The notes: generated from the sequence alone by a model not told the origin. 64,000 nt of DNA from CAWATZ01 sp963784995 (GCA_963784995.1 CAWATZ010000002.1:744001-808000), one strand, 5' to 3'; positions 35,942 through 48,624 are shown, counted from the stretch's first letter. Translations and numbers: made by a program.

Positions 35942-38287
35942 ATGAAGGCCAATCCAGCTTACGCCATCGGTCACCTCGCGAAAGCACTCACGACCAGTCA
36001 AGCGCACGAAGACGCCGCCACCCATACCCGCGCTGGCAAGAAGATCGAGAAGTGGACCAAGATTTTCGAGGGGATGCTCTCCGGTGTCCTCCAGGTCGGC
36101 TCACGAACCCCTGTCGGGGGCACGCCTCCGTGGGCCACGCTCGAGGTCGCCCACGGAGGATTCGCGACGGGCGAACTCCTCGCCGGAGGCGCTCTTCAGC
36201 CCCATGAGACGGAGTTGCTCGCTCGACTCTCCATCGCCCCCTCCGTCCCATCACGGTCGGCCCTCAACAGTTACTTCCTGGGGGACGAAGGAATCGCCGA
36301 GTTGCAGCGGATGCTGGTGAGCGGCTGTTACCGGATCACGGTCCCGGAAGAGGGCGCCTTGCTGGTCGTCAGTTGGCTGCTCCAGCAGGACCGGCCGGAT
36401 CAAGCCAGGGAACTGCTCGACCAGATTGGCCCCTTCCTGTCCAGGCTCCGATTCTACCCCGTCCCTGATCCCCGCCCGCTGACGGTCAGTTCTCTCGTTC
36501 ATCTTCAGACAGTCGGGCAGACGGTTCAGGCCCTGAAGGAGATCAAGGTTCCCAAAGTGGTCCAGGCGCAGCGAGAAGCCATCCAGGTCTGGACGCCGCT
36601 CTTCGACCGCATCGTTGAACTGTTCCTTGAGACACTCGAGGGTCCTCCTCCCACCCTGCAAACCGGGCCGGACGGCAAACCCTTGCGGACGGCGGCAGGA
36701 AAGTTCTTCATTGAGGGAGGCTGGCCGTGTCAGCACTACCCCGAGGGCTGGGTCGCACGGGCTCGCGCCTTTCTGAAGGAGTACCGCCAGCAGCGGAAGC
36801 GCCATTCGCTGTGCGGCAAACCGGAGCATCCGGCCGAGAACTTCGCTTTGCTGCGCCGCCACCTCCAGACCTGCACCCGCAAGCCGGGTCAGCTGACGGG
36901 CAGGGACGTGGGTATGATCCGCTTGATCCTGGCAGGCATCGCCACCAAGCGCGGGCTCCCCGGTTCGGCGCGCTGCCAGGAACTCCGACAGCTTCAGGCG
37001 CGGCAGGCGACTTGCACGACCCGAGCGGATCTGGCCCCGGTCCTTGTCGCTCGGTTGTCCCGACTCCCGCAAGAGGACGGCCTGGACTCCCTGGAGGAGG
37101 TCCTGGCCCCGGTGAGCGAGGATGAGGCCATCTGCTACGAAGTGCCCTCCGGTCAATCCCTGACCGAGCCCCTCGGCGACAAGGTCCGGCGCTGCCTGAC
37201 CGCTCCGGTGGAGATCCTGGTCGAGATGGGGGCCATTCCGTCAGGAGAAGTGCTGGCCCGCGTTACCCCCCAGATCACCGCGCAGGTCCGCTCGGCCAGT
37301 TTCGCCGATCCTGCCCTGCGCCGACTCTACGGCGCCATCTACCAGGCGTTTCGCCGGCGGCGGTCCTTGTTGCTGCTGAACCTGGAGAGCCAGGTCAAGT
37401 TCGAGGAACTGCCCTGGGTTGCGGCCTGCAACGCTCACCGAGAGGATGACCTGACCGTGAAGGCACTGGCCCGGCAGACACTGGAGCAGGTAGTTGTCCT
37501 GGCCGTGACGGCATTCCCTCAACAGATCCTGCCGAACAAGCTCCTCCAGGAAATCCAGGCGCTGGCCAAAAGTGCGCGGCTCGGTCTGCCTCTTGTGGAA
37601 GAGGTGGCGGCCGACATCTTCATGGGCGCATTCGCCGAGAAGTTCCTGCGTGCCGCACAGGCCGCCGGCGAGCTGCTCGAAGGGTCACTCTACGAACGCT
37701 ATTACGCAATCTCCTATGCCCAGGTGCGGCAGATTGACGACGTCAAATCGTCACGCTCCGCGAAGGGCACGTCGCAAGCCTTTGTCCAGCTCTGCATGGA
37801 AAGGGCGGGAGAGCTTTCCTCGAATCGCTGGTCTGTGGCACGCAATGGCAAGATCATCGAGCAGGAGCAGATTCTGACCACGCACAACCTGGCGGTGCTG
37901 TTTGGCGCCCTCGGTCTGGGGGAGACGCTTCAGCCCGTCCTGGAAGAGCTGGCCCGCCGCTGCTTCCAGTGGATCTGTCGGCGCCACCAGCAGAAGAGCG
38001 GCACGTGGAAGGCCCTGCTTCAGTCGGTCAAGAACATGGCCTATGCCTGGCGGCAGATGATCTTCTTCCTGGCCCTGGCGCCGGAAAATGCCGGCGAGGC
38101 GTTCCTGGTCTGGGCTGCGGACCACCTGGGGAAGCAGAGCAATGAGTTCCAGGCACGCTTCCAGCCTGCGCTGACGGGACTCCGCCGGGCGTTACAAGGG
38201 CTGCCGCCGGAGGAAGCGACCAGGGAAGGACTCGCGAGCCGTCAATTCCTGGGTTGGACCACGGAGAAACATTGGCTGCTTTCCTGA
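35942..38287 (+). CDS. Large conserved protein of unknown function, 781 residues
   Basis: ATG 35942 is preceded by CGGAGACGAAA. The protein has no signal peptide or transmembrane span. It opens MKANPAYAIGHLAKALTTS, contains EEGALLVVSWLLQ, then PLFDRIVELFLETLEG, a conserved GRDVGMIRLILAG segment and SLLLLNLESQVKFEELPW. I recall it as a family present in planctomycetes, cyanobacteria and actinobacteria without any experimental role; I see no nucleotide-binding or catalytic motif. It appears as a single-gene unit. An Arg/Cys-rich zone (KRHSLCGKP near residue 300) might bind metal, but this is speculative. Confidence 0.65.
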   Translation: MKANPAYAIGHLAKALTTSQAHEDAATHTRAGKKIEKWTKIFEGMLSGVLQVGSRTPVGGTPPWATLEVAHGGFATGELLAGGALQPHETELLARLSIAPSVPSRSALNSYFLGDEGIAELQRMLVSGCYRITVPEEGALLVVSWLLQQDRPDQARELLDQIGPFLSRLRFYPVPDPRPLTVSSLVHLQTVGQTVQALKEIKVPKVVQAQREAIQVWTPLFDRIVELFLETLEGPPPTLQTGPDGKPLRTAAGKFFIEGGWPCQHYPEGWVARARAFLKEYRQQRKRHSLCGKPEHPAENFALLRRHLQTCTRKPGQLTGRDVGMIRLILAGIATKRGLPGSARCQELRQLQARQATCTTRADLAPVLVARLSRLPQEDGLDSLEEVLAPVSEDEAICYEVPSGQSLTEPLGDKVRRCLTAPVEILVEMGAIPSGEVLARVTPQITAQVRSASFADPALRRLYGAIYQAFRRRRSLLLLNLESQVKFEELPWVAACNAHREDDLTVKALARQTLEQVVVLAVTAFPQQILPNKLLQEIQALAKSARLGLPLVEEVAADIFMGAFAEKFLRAAQAAGELLEGSLYERYYAISYAQVRQIDDVKSSRSAKGTSQAFVQLCMERAGELSSNRWSVARNGKIIEQEQILTTHNLAVLFGALGLGETLQPVLEELARRCFQWICRRHQQKSGTWKALLQSVKNMAYAWRQMIFFLALAPENAGEAFLVWAADHLGKQSNEFQARFQPALTGLRRALQGLPPEEATREGLASRQFLGWTTEKHWLLS

Positions 38288-38309
38288 GTTCGACTCGAGC
38301 CCTCTTGTG

Positions 38310-38511
38310 GAGTGCGGCAGTGGCTTTGCCTCTGCCGCTTTTGTTTCTGGTGTTTTTTTCTTTGGAGTGCGGCAGCAGCTTTGCTCTGCCGCTTTTGTTT
38401 CTGCTTTTGGTCTTTGTTTCTTGGGCTGTGGGCGTAAAAAGGCAAAAGGGAAAGCCAAAACCAAAAGGCCAAACAAAAGCGGCAGAGCAAAGCTACTGCC
38501 GCACTCCAAAA
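38310..38511. repeat. REP-like palindromic repeat cluster
   Basis: Three copies of a unit containing GGAGTGCGGCAGnnGCTTTG then CTCTGCCGCTTTTGTTT: two direct at about 38309-38347 and 38363-38402, and one inverted at about 38473-38510. Each unit is itself an imperfect hairpin (GCGGCAG...CTGCCGC). They fill the gap between the 781-residue protein and the alcohol dehydrogenase. A poly-T tract at about 38360 and the arms would form a large stem between copies 2 and 3. Similar AGTGCGGCAG-CTGCCGC repeats are, to my knowledge, common in this lineage. Confidence 0.75.
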
Positions 38512-38524
38512 TAGGATGAGCCTG

Positions 38525-39448
38525 ATGCGCGCCCTCGTCAAAGACGCTCGGTCCGTGTCGCTTTGCTCTGTGCCCTGTCCAGTGCCGCGAGCCGACGAGG
38601 TCCTTGTCCACGTCGAAGTCGCCGGGCTCTGCCGCACGGACCTCTACGTTGCCGATGGGAAGATTCCTTCCCGGACCCCGTTGATCCTCGGACACGAATT
38701 CTCCGGCACCATTGAGGAGATCGGACCGAGCGTATCCAACGTCCAGGCCGGGCAGCGCGTGGCCGTGATGCCAATCCTCTCCTGCGGCGTCTGCGACTAT
38801 TGCCGGCGCGGCCTGGAGCGGGTCTGCCAGCGCCGGAGCGTGCTTGGCGTCGATCGGGACGGCGCTTTCGCGGAGTTCGTGGCGGTGCCGGCCCGGTTCG
38901 TCTACCCGATCCCTGAGGGCCTCTCCTTCCAGGCCGCCGCCTTGGCCGAGCCGGTGACGGCGGCACTGGGCGTGCTGAACGCCGGGCTCGATCCCGACCA
39001 GAGCGGATTGATTTACGGAAAAAATCGCTTTTCTCAGCTTCTCCTCCAGGTGCTGCGCGTTCACGGCTTCAAGCGGATCGCCATTCATGATCCCGAGAGA
39101 GCGCCTCTGCCGGCCGATTGCTGCGATTTCGCGATCGAAACCTTCGCTTCCGCAGAGACTGTTGCGGAGATGATCCGGGCGGTCCGGCCGCTGGGGACGA
39201 TTGTCCTCAAGAGCCGGCAGCCCTGGCCGACCGCGCTTGATCTGCTCTCGGCCATTCCCAAGGAGCTGACCTTCCGCACGGTCCATCACGGCTCGTTTGC
39301 TCAGGCCCTGCAACTGCTGGCCGAGGGCCGGCTGCACCTCATGGACATGGTTGGCCCGCTCAACCCGCTGAGTGCCTGGGAACACGTATTCGATCTGGCC
39401 CGGCAGGGCGAGCAGTGCAAGTTCTTCTTCTTACCGGCGGACCAGTGA
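38525..39448 (+). CDS. Zinc-dependent alcohol dehydrogenase-like protein
   Basis: A 307-residue medium-chain dehydrogenase; it is shorter than the usual about 340 because the nucleotide-binding part is trimmed. The catalytic zinc site is seen as AGLCRTDLYVADG and GHEFSGTIEEIG; the structural zinc cysteines as CGVCDYCRRGLERVC. The dinucleotide loop GxGxxG is weak here (LIYGKNRFSQLLLQVL), so cofactor use is uncertain. I chose ATG 38525 (MRALVKDARSV) with AGGATG upstream; ATG 38516 is also possible. Its stop overlaps the ATG of the next gene by one base, so it heads the biosynthetic operon and could reduce an aldehyde or oxidise an alcohol intermediate. Confidence 0.8.
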   Translation: MRALVKDARSVSLCSVPCPVPRADEVLVHVEVAGLCRTDLYVADGKIPSRTPLILGHEFSGTIEEIGPSVSNVQAGQRVAVMPILSCGVCDYCRRGLERVCQRRSVLGVDRDGAFAEFVAVPARFVYPIPEGLSFQAAALAEPVTAALGVLNAGLDPDQSGLIYGKNRFSQLLLQVLRVHGFKRIAIHDPERAPLPADCCDFAIETFASAETVAEMIRAVRPLGTIVLKSRQPWPTALDLLSAIPKELTFRTVHHGSFAQALQLLAEGRLHLMDMVGPLNPLSAWEHVFDLARQGEQCKFFFLPADQ

Positions 39449-41376
39449 TGTGTGGCATTGTCGGCCTGGTGTCCTGGCGGAAGCCCCTGGGACCGGAAAC
39501 CCTCCAGCCCGCTCTGGCTGCTCTGCGGCACCGTGGCCCTGACGGGGAGGGAACCTGGCTGTCGGAGGATCGCTCCGTCGCACTGGGACACACCCGGTTG
39601 AGCATCATCGACCTGCAAACCGGAGCGCAGCCGATCAGCAGCGAGGACGGCCAGGTGGTCGTCAGCGTCCACGGCGAGTTTTACGGCTTCGAGGAAGTCC
39701 GCCGCGACCTGGAACGCCGGGGCCACCGTTTCCGCACGCGCAGCGACAGTGAGATCGCCCTGCACCTCTACGAGGAGTGGGGTGTGGGATGTTTGCAGCG
39801 GCTGCGGGGCGAGTTCGCCCTGCTGCTGTGGGACCAGCGCCAGCGAATGCTCCTCGCGGCCCGGGATCGCTTTGGCATCAAGCCGCTCTGCTGCGCGGTC
39901 CGACCGGGAAAGCTCGCCCTGGCGTCGGAGGCCAAGGCGCTGTTTGCCCTGGGAATCCCGGCCGAGTGGGATCACAGCGCCTTCTTTCACTCGGTCTCTC
40001 TGCAATATCCGCCTCCGGAACGAACGCTGTTCGAGGGGATCGCCCAGCTGCGGCCCGGCCATTACTTGCTGGCCCACGACGGCCGGGTGGAAACGCACCG
40101 TTACTGGGACTTCGACTGTCCACGCGAAGGAGAACACCGTTCCACGAGCGCCGAGCCGGAGCTAACTGCCGAGTTCCTCGAGCGCCTCGATGAAGCGGTG
40201 CGCCTGCGATTGCGAGCCGACGTTCCTGTCTGTTTCCATCTCAGCGGTGGGGTCGATTCCAGCGCTCTCGTTGGGCTGGCTGCCAACCATGCTCCGGCGC
40301 CGCCGCACTGTTTCACCGTCAGCTTCGAGGCCGGCGACTACGACGAGCTGGCCATTGCCGAGGAGACGGCCCGGCACGTCGGAGCAAAGTTGCATCCGAT
40401 CCTGGTTCGCCAGACTGACCTGGTCGAGAGTCTGTCCGATGCCGTGTTCTTCAGCGAGGGACTGGCGATCAACGGACATTTGCCGGCAAAGTATCTCTTG
40501 AGTCAGGCAATCCGCCGGGCCGGCTTCAAGGTGGTGCTGACCGGCGAAGGCTCCGACGAGATCCTGGCGGGCTATCCTCATCTGCGTCAGGACCTGCTGC
40601 TGGCCGGCGGGGCAGAGACTGCAGTGGAGGGCCTGGCCCACTTGTACGCCAGCAACGCGATCATGGCGGGAATCCAGCTGGCTCACGGTCCCGGCTTGCC
40701 GCTGGACGCGGTGCAGCAGCGGCTCGGCTTTGTGCCGAGCTTCTTGCGAGCCAAGGCGTCGATGGGACTACGCTTTCGGATGCTCCTGGCTAATGCCTTC
40801 CTGGACCGCTTCCGCGACCGCGACTGCTACCGCTTGCTGCTCGACGGCATCGACGTTCCTGGCCAGTTGCTCGGCCGGCACCGGGTGGACCAGTCACTGT
40901 ATTTGTGGTCGAAACTGGCGCTGGCCAACTACGTACTGCGGACGCTGGGCGACGGTGCCGAGATGGCTCATGGGTTGGAGGGACGCTTACCGTTTCTCGA
41001 TCACGTCCTGTTCGAGCTGACCCGTCAGGTCCCACTGAGTCTAAAGGTCCGCGACGGCGTCGAGAAACATCTGTTGCGACAGGCGGTTCGTCCCGTGCTG
41101 ACGGAGACGGTCTACCGTCGGCAGAAACACGCCTTCACGGCCCCGCCGCTGTGCCGCTTCCACAATCCGACGACACGGACCTTTGTCGCGGACGTCCTGC
41201 ACAGTCGGGCCTTTGCCAGCCAGCCCTTCTTCGATCAAGGAAAAGTGCTGACCTTGCTCGACCGCTTGCCGGCAATGAGCCCGTCCGACCAGCTGGCGTT
41301 CGATCCGGTGCTGATGACCGCCCTGACCGCCTGTTTGCTGCAAGAGCGTCTGCACCTGGGAGAGGGAAACGGATGA
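39448..41376 (+). CDS. asnB: AsnB-type asparagine synthetase / amidotransferase
   Basis: A 642-residue two-domain enzyme. The N-terminal glutaminase uses Cys2 (MCGIVGLVSWRK) with RHRGPDGEGTWLS and RLSIIDLQTGAQPI; the C-terminal synthetase has the pyrophosphate loop FHLSGGVDSSALVG and later GEGSDEILAGYPHLRQD. In primary metabolism this makes asparagine, but located in a biosynthetic operon it may install an amide on a carboxylate of the product or form a lactam-type bond. ATG overlaps the upstream stop by one base (TGATG) and its own stop overlaps the methyltransferase start by four bases. The sequence is intact. Confidence 0.88.
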   Translation: MCGIVGLVSWRKPLGPETLQPALAALRHRGPDGEGTWLSEDRSVALGHTRLSIIDLQTGAQPISSEDGQVVVSVHGEFYGFEEVRRDLERRGHRFRTRSDSEIALHLYEEWGVGCLQRLRGEFALLLWDQRQRMLLAARDRFGIKPLCCAVRPGKLALASEAKALFALGIPAEWDHSAFFHSVSLQYPPPERTLFEGIAQLRPGHYLLAHDGRVETHRYWDFDCPREGEHRSTSAEPELTAEFLERLDEAVRLRLRADVPVCFHLSGGVDSSALVGLAANHAPAPPHCFTVSFEAGDYDELAIAEETARHVGAKLHPILVRQTDLVESLSDAVFFSEGLAINGHLPAKYLLSQAIRRAGFKVVLTGEGSDEILAGYPHLRQDLLLAGGAETAVEGLAHLYASNAIMAGIQLAHGPGLPLDAVQQRLGFVPSFLRAKASMGLRFRMLLANAFLDRFRDRDCYRLLLDGIDVPGQLLGRHRVDQSLYLWSKLALANYVLRTLGDGAEMAHGLEGRLPFLDHVLFELTRQVPLSLKVRDGVEKHLLRQAVRPVLTETVYRRQKHAFTAPPLCRFHNPTTRTFVADVLHSRAFASQPFFDQGKVLTLLDRLPAMSPSDQLAFDPVLMTALTACLLQERLHLGEGNG

Positions 41377-42146
41377 GTGAGCCGACCGCAGCCAGTGAAT
41401 GGTGGCAATCGTTCTTCGACGACCTCTACGCCGACCTGGTCCTGGCCCGGACCCATGACACCACCGTGCCGGCTACTGTCGATTTCCTTATGGAGCGGTT
41501 GCAACTGAAGCCGGGCTGCGTGGTGTTCGACCAGTGCTGCGGCGTCGGCGGATTGAGCCTGCCGCTGGCCCGCCGAGGACTGAAGGTGGTCGGCGTCGAT
41601 CAGTGCGTCAGCTACGTCCAGCGGGCCACTGTCGCCGCCCGTGCCGAAGGGCTGGACGCCGACTTTCACGTCGGCGATGCCTTCGCGTTTGTCGCTCCGG
41701 AGCCATGCGATGCGGCGATCAACTGGTACACCAGCTTCGGCTACGTGGAGGACGATCAGCGCAACGTCCTGATGTTCCGGCGTGTCTTCGAGTCGCTCCG
41801 GCCGGAGGGCCTGTTTGCCGTGGACACGATCAACCTGGCTTGCGTGCTGCGGCACTTCCAGGCTTGCCTGACGCAGCGTTACGCAACCCCGGCCGGGGAA
41901 GTGCTGGTGCTGCGCGAGGCCAGCTACGACTGGCTCCGGGGAATGGGCCTGCAACACTGGACGTTCCTGACGCCCGACGGCCGGCGCACTCAGCGGCAGG
42001 CCGAGACTCGGACGTACTTACCGCACACGCTCGGCGAGATGCTGCGCTCCTGTGGATTTGTGGAAGTGACACCGTTGGGATCAATCCAGGGTGAACCGCT
42101 GGGAATGGACAGCCCCCGCTGTATTTGCGTTGCACGGAAAAGATAA
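41373..42146 (+). CDS. SAM-dependent methyltransferase
   Basis: A 257-residue class I methyltransferase. The SAM motif VFDQCCGVGGLSLPLA near residue 50 and VVGVDQCVSYVQRA follow the Rossmann pattern; INWYTSFGYVEDD is motif II-like and LRPEGLFAVDTIN motif III-like. It resembles small-molecule N- or O-methyltransferases rather than nucleic-acid enzymes. The acceptor is unknown, but the tight operon (ATGA overlap with asnB) suggests a methylated intermediate or final product. The open frame extends far upstream within asnB, yet the ATG with GAGGGAAACGG ahead is the natural start. Confidence 0.82.
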   Translation: MSEPTAASEWWQSFFDDLYADLVLARTHDTTVPATVDFLMERLQLKPGCVVFDQCCGVGGLSLPLARRGLKVVGVDQCVSYVQRATVAARAEGLDADFHVGDAFAFVAPEPCDAAINWYTSFGYVEDDQRNVLMFRRVFESLRPEGLFAVDTINLACVLRHFQACLTQRYATPAGEVLVLREASYDWLRGMGLQHWTFLTPDGRRTQRQAETRTYLPHTLGEMLRSCGFVEVTPLGSIQGEPLGMDSPRCICVARKR

Positions 42147-42167
42147 CGCGGTGATCGAGGAGTTGGA

Positions 42168-42656
42168 ATGCGCATTGGGATTATTTCGGACACACACAAC
42201 CAGCTGGCGCGGACAGAGGCCGCGGTGCTATTGTTGCGCGCTGAAGGATCCGAGGTGCTGATCCACTGCGGCGACATGACGGACACAGAGGTCGTGGCCG
42301 CGTGCGGTGTGCTGCCGAGTTACTTCGTCCTCGGCAACAACGACGACGACAACGTGCCTGCTCTGCGACGGGCGATCGAGGACGTTGGCGGCGTTTACCT
42401 GGGCTGGGGCGGCGACGTCACGCTGGCGGGCAAACGGATCGCGGTGGTGCATGGTCACATGCACTCGGACGTTCGCCGGCTGCTGGCGGCGCGTCCGGAT
42501 TACCTGCTCTCGGGCCATTCGCACGTCGCCGCCGATTTCCGAGCCGGACCGACGCGACGCATCAACCCGGGGGCACTGCACCGCGCGGCGGAGTTCACCG
42601 TGGCGGTGCTGGACCTGGAGACGGACCTGCTGCGGTTCCTGACCGTGCCGCGGTGA
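42168..42656 (+). CDS. YfcE/MJ0936-type metallophosphoesterase
   Basis: A 162-residue calcineurin-like phosphodiesterase. All metal motifs are readable: SDTHNQ, HCGDM, GNNDDD, VHGHMHS, GHSHVAAD, NPGALH. The enzyme would hydrolyse phosphodiesters; the physiological target is not known. GAGGAG precedes ATG 42168, 21 bases after the methyltransferase. It might remove a phosphopantetheine-linked or nucleotidyl group in this operon, or be housekeeping that happens to be inserted. Confidence 0.88.
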   Translation: MRIGIISDTHNQLARTEAAVLLLRAEGSEVLIHCGDMTDTEVVAACGVLPSYFVLGNNDDDNVPALRRAIEDVGGVYLGWGGDVTLAGKRIAVVHGHMHSDVRRLLAARPDYLLSGHSHVAADFRAGPTRRINPGALHRAAEFTVAVLDLETDLLRFLTVPR

Positions 42657-42705
42657 CTGGGTTAGCCGATCTTCGTTCCGCGTGCCAGATCGGGTAAGAA
42701 AGAGC

Positions 42706-43532
42706 ATGATCCAGACGACTGTCCCGGCTCCTTGTTCCGATTGCCGTACCGCTCTTTACCAGGGCGGCATCTTTCTCCTTCGCGCCAACCCTGCCTCACG
42801 GGCTTTGCTTCAGGCGGTCCTCTCCCTGCTCGAAGAATCCCTGGGCCTTCCCATCCGGCAGGCCCAGTTCCGTCTTCCTGCCGAGGAATTCTTCCACCGC
42901 CTCGGTGCGGTCCGGCAGCGTCTGGCCCGTGAGCCCCAGTTTGCGCAACTCACCGACAACCTGCTGACCGCGGTTGGTTTCGTCCCCAAGGAGAACGCCA
43001 TCGACGTCCTCCGGCTGCGTGCGGTCCTGCATGACGGCCACCTGAACCCGGCGGCGGCCCCGGCCTACTCGGCTCACCGCGACACCTGGTACGCGAACCC
43101 GCGGGCCCAGATCAACTGGTGGCTGCCGCTGCACGATCTGACGGAAGAGGAAACCTTCGTCTTTTACCCCGACTGCTTCGCTCGGTCCATGGCCAATTCG
43201 TCAGCAGGCTTTGACCACGATGACTGGGTGAGCCGGGTCGGCTGGCAGAACATGCAGTGCCAATCAGCTGTCTACCCCTCACCCACGCAACCGCTCGCTG
43301 ACCAGGCCCGCCTCGGTTTCGCTTGCCGGGCCGGTGAGGTGCTGCTGTTTTCCGCCGCACATCTCCATCAGACCAGGCCCAACAGTTCCGGGCAAACGCG
43401 CTTCAGTCTCGACTTTCGCACGGTCCACCTGCGAGACCACGCCGAGGGGAAGGGTGCTGCCGACGTTGACAATGCCTCCACCGGTTCGGCACTGCGCCAT
43501 TACCGAATGCCGTCAGGTCCGGAGGGCCAATC

Positions 43533-43536
<4 letters not shown>
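42706..43536 (+). CDS. PhyH-like Fe(II)/2-oxoglutarate oxygenase
   Basis: A 276-residue protein with a cupin core. AHRDTWYANPRAQINWWLPL gives the His-x-Asp iron ligands and FSAAHLHQTRPNSSG the distal His, followed by TRFSLDFRTV with the Arg that would bind 2-oxoglutarate. The probable role is hydroxylation or another oxidative step on a small molecule. I chose ATG 42706; a GTG at 42682 is open too. The stop (GTGA) overlaps the NRPS GTG by four bases, so the two are translationally coupled. Confidence 0.75.
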
Positions 43537-46433
<2,897 letters not shown>

Positions 46434-46437
<4 letters not shown>

Positions 46438-47408
46438 CTGAACGACCGACAACCGGGATGGTCCTCGGCAAATTCATGCCGCCGCACCTGGGGCACGTCT
46501 ACCTGGTCGAGTTCGCCCGCAACTACGTTGCGCAGCTGACCGTGGTCGTCGGCACCCTGCGCGCCGAGCCGATCCCCGGCGAGCTGCGTTTTCGCTGGAT
46601 GCGCGAGCTGTTCCCTGACGTCAACGTGGTCCACCTCACCGACGAGAATCCGCAGGAGCCGAAGGAGCATCCCGACTTCTGGCGCATCTGGCACGACAGC
46701 CTGATGCGCGTCTTGCCGGGCCGGCCCGACTTTGTGTTTGCCTCGGAAGATTACGGCTGGAAGCTGGCCGAGGTGCTGTCTGCCCGCTTTGTTCCGGTCG
46801 ATCGGGCCCGGGGCGTGATGCCGGTCAGCGGCACCGCGGTCCGCCGCGATCCGCTGGGCAACTGGCAGTATCTGCCGCGCTGTGTCCGGCCCTACTTTGT
46901 CAAGCGCGTCTGTGTCTTCGGACCCGAATCGACCGGCAAGAGTACGCTGACCCAGCAGCTCGCGGAGCATTTCCAGACGGTGGCGGTGCCGGAATACGCC
47001 CGCACCTTGCAGGAGGCCCAGAACAACGATCTCTCGCCCGACGACATTCCGCGCATCGCCCGCGGCCAGATCGCCTCGGAGGAGGCCCTGGCACGCGCCG
47101 CCAACCGGGTGCTGATCTGCGATACCGACGTGCTGACCACGACCATCTGGAGCGACGTCCTCTATGGTTCGTGCCCGCAGTGGATTCGCGACGAGGCGGA
47201 GCGGCGGACGTATGATCTCTATTTGCTGACCGACGTGGACGTGCCCTGGGTCCCCGACCCGCTCCGCTATCTGCCCGAGAACCGGCACGATTTCCACGCT
47301 CTGTGCGAGCGGGCGCTGCGGAACCGGGGCCGGCCCTGCGTGAAACTGAGCGGCGACTGGGAGCGCCGCTTCCGCGACGCCTGCCGGGCCATCGAGCAAT
47401 TGCTGTAA
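46434..47408 (+). CDS. nadR: NadR-type nicotinamide-nucleotide adenylyltransferase / ribosylnicotinamide kinase
   Basis: A 324-residue bifunctional enzyme of NAD salvage. N-terminal adenylyltransferase: GKFMPPHLGHVYLVEF with the HxGH motif and VVVGTLRAEPIPG; a phosphate-binding end around SGTAVRRDP. C-terminal kinase: VFGPESTGKSTLTQQL (P-loop), VPEYARTLQE and ICDTDVLTTTIW. Its ATG overlaps the NRPS stop by four bases, so expression is tied to it. Regulatory DNA-binding, known for enterobacterial NadR, needs an N-terminal helix-turn-helix that is absent here. It might supply NAD(P) for the reductase domain or adenylylate a pathway intermediate. Confidence 0.88.
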
Positions 47409-47422
47409 AGGAAGGGTCAACC

Positions 47423-48583
47423 ATGAGCGCCGTTTTCGGTTATTGCACCAACGTCCATGCCGGGGCCGACCTGGCCCAGACCCGGGCCAACCTGGAGCGC
47501 TACGCACTGGCGGTCCGGCAACGCTTCAACCCGAAGGGCAAGCTCGGCATTGGCCTGTGGCTGTCGGCCTCTTCGGCCCGGCAGTTGCTCCGGGAGGGCT
47601 TGCAACCGTGGGCGGAGTGGCTCGACCAGAACGGTCTGGAGCCGTTCACACTCAACGGCTTCCCCTACGGCGACTTCCATCAGCGCGTGGTCAAGCAGCA
47701 GGTGTATCATCCCACCTGGGAGGAGCCGGCCCGGCTGGAATACACGCTCGACCTGGTCCGCATCCTCGACGGCCTGCTGAAACCGGGCCGCGCCGGCAGC
47801 ATCTCCACGCTGCCGATCGCCTGGAATGAGCCTCGTCCGGACCCCGCTGTGCTGGCCCGGGCGGCGGAGCAGCTGGCCCGCTGTGCCGCGGAGCTGGCCC
47901 GGCTGGAGCAGCAGACCGGGCGCTTCATCTGCCTGTGCCTGGAGCCGGAGCCGGGCTGCGTGCTGCAGCGCAGCGAGGATGTCGTCAGGTTCTTCGAGTG
48001 GTGTCTGCTTCCGGAACGCGACGAGAAGGTGATCCGCCGTTACGTGCAGGTCTGCCACGACGTTTGCCATGCGGCCGTGATGTTCGAGGAACAGGCGGAC
48101 GTGCTGCACCGCTATCATCAGGCGGGAATCGGCGTGGGCAAGGTGCAGGTCTCCTCCGCAGTGGGGGCAGATCTGAATCGGCTGCCGCCCGCCGAGCGCG
48201 GCGCGGCCCTGCGTCAGCTGGCCGAGTTCAACGAGGACCGCTACCTGCACCAGACCAGCGTGCGGCCCGCGCCGGGTGCGACCGCCGAGTTCTACGAGGA
48301 CCTGCCATTGGCGCTGGCAGCAGCGGGGAAGGGACCGGCAACGGGCGAGTGGCGGGTTCATTTCCACGTCCCGGTGTACTTGCAGCGCTTCGGCCGGCTG
48401 GAGGCGCTGCAGGCGCCGATCCTGGAGTGCCTGCGGACGACGCGGGAGCTGGGCAACCCGGAGGTGTACGAGGTCGAGACGTATGCCTGGAGCGTGCTGC
48501 CGGAGGAACTGCGCCAGCCCAACCTGGCGGCGGGAATTGCTCAGGAGCTGACGTGGTTCCAGGAGCAACTGGAGCCGGAATGA
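47423..48583 (+). CDS. eboE: Metabolite traffic protein EboE
   Basis: A 386-residue TIM-barrel protein with AAGGAAGGG before ATG 47423. Identified by FGYCTNVHAGADLAQTRANL near the start, LEPFTLNGFPYGDFHQRVVK, YHPTWEEPARLEYTLDL, CLEPEPGCVLQRSEDVVRFF and WRVHFHVPVYLQRFGRLEAL near the end. In cyanobacteria and some other bacteria Ebo proteins are needed to move pigment or specialised-metabolite precursors; here it closes an operon with an NRPS-like protein, which fits. The other Ebo members (EboA, B, C, D, F) are not in the window. A truncated 3' copy is found at 50667-50821. Confidence 0.88.
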   Translation: MSAVFGYCTNVHAGADLAQTRANLERYALAVRQRFNPKGKLGIGLWLSASSARQLLREGLQPWAEWLDQNGLEPFTLNGFPYGDFHQRVVKQQVYHPTWEEPARLEYTLDLVRILDGLLKPGRAGSISTLPIAWNEPRPDPAVLARAAEQLARCAAELARLEQQTGRFICLCLEPEPGCVLQRSEDVVRFFEWCLLPERDEKVIRRYVQVCHDVCHAAVMFEEQADVLHRYHQAGIGVGKVQVSSAVGADLNRLPPAERGAALRQLAEFNEDRYLHQTSVRPAPGATAEFYEDLPLALAAAGKGPATGEWRVHFHVPVYLQRFGRLEALQAPILECLRTTRELGNPEVYEVETYAWSVLPEELRQPNLAAGIAQELTWFQEQLEPE

Positions 48584-48624
48584 GCTGGCTTTTGGAGCTT
48601 ATCCGTGTTTTCTGTCGCATTGCT

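Noticed and set aside
38310..38511. CRISPR array
   Set aside because: Only three units in mixed orientation with unequal spacing; REP-like, and no cas genes in the window.
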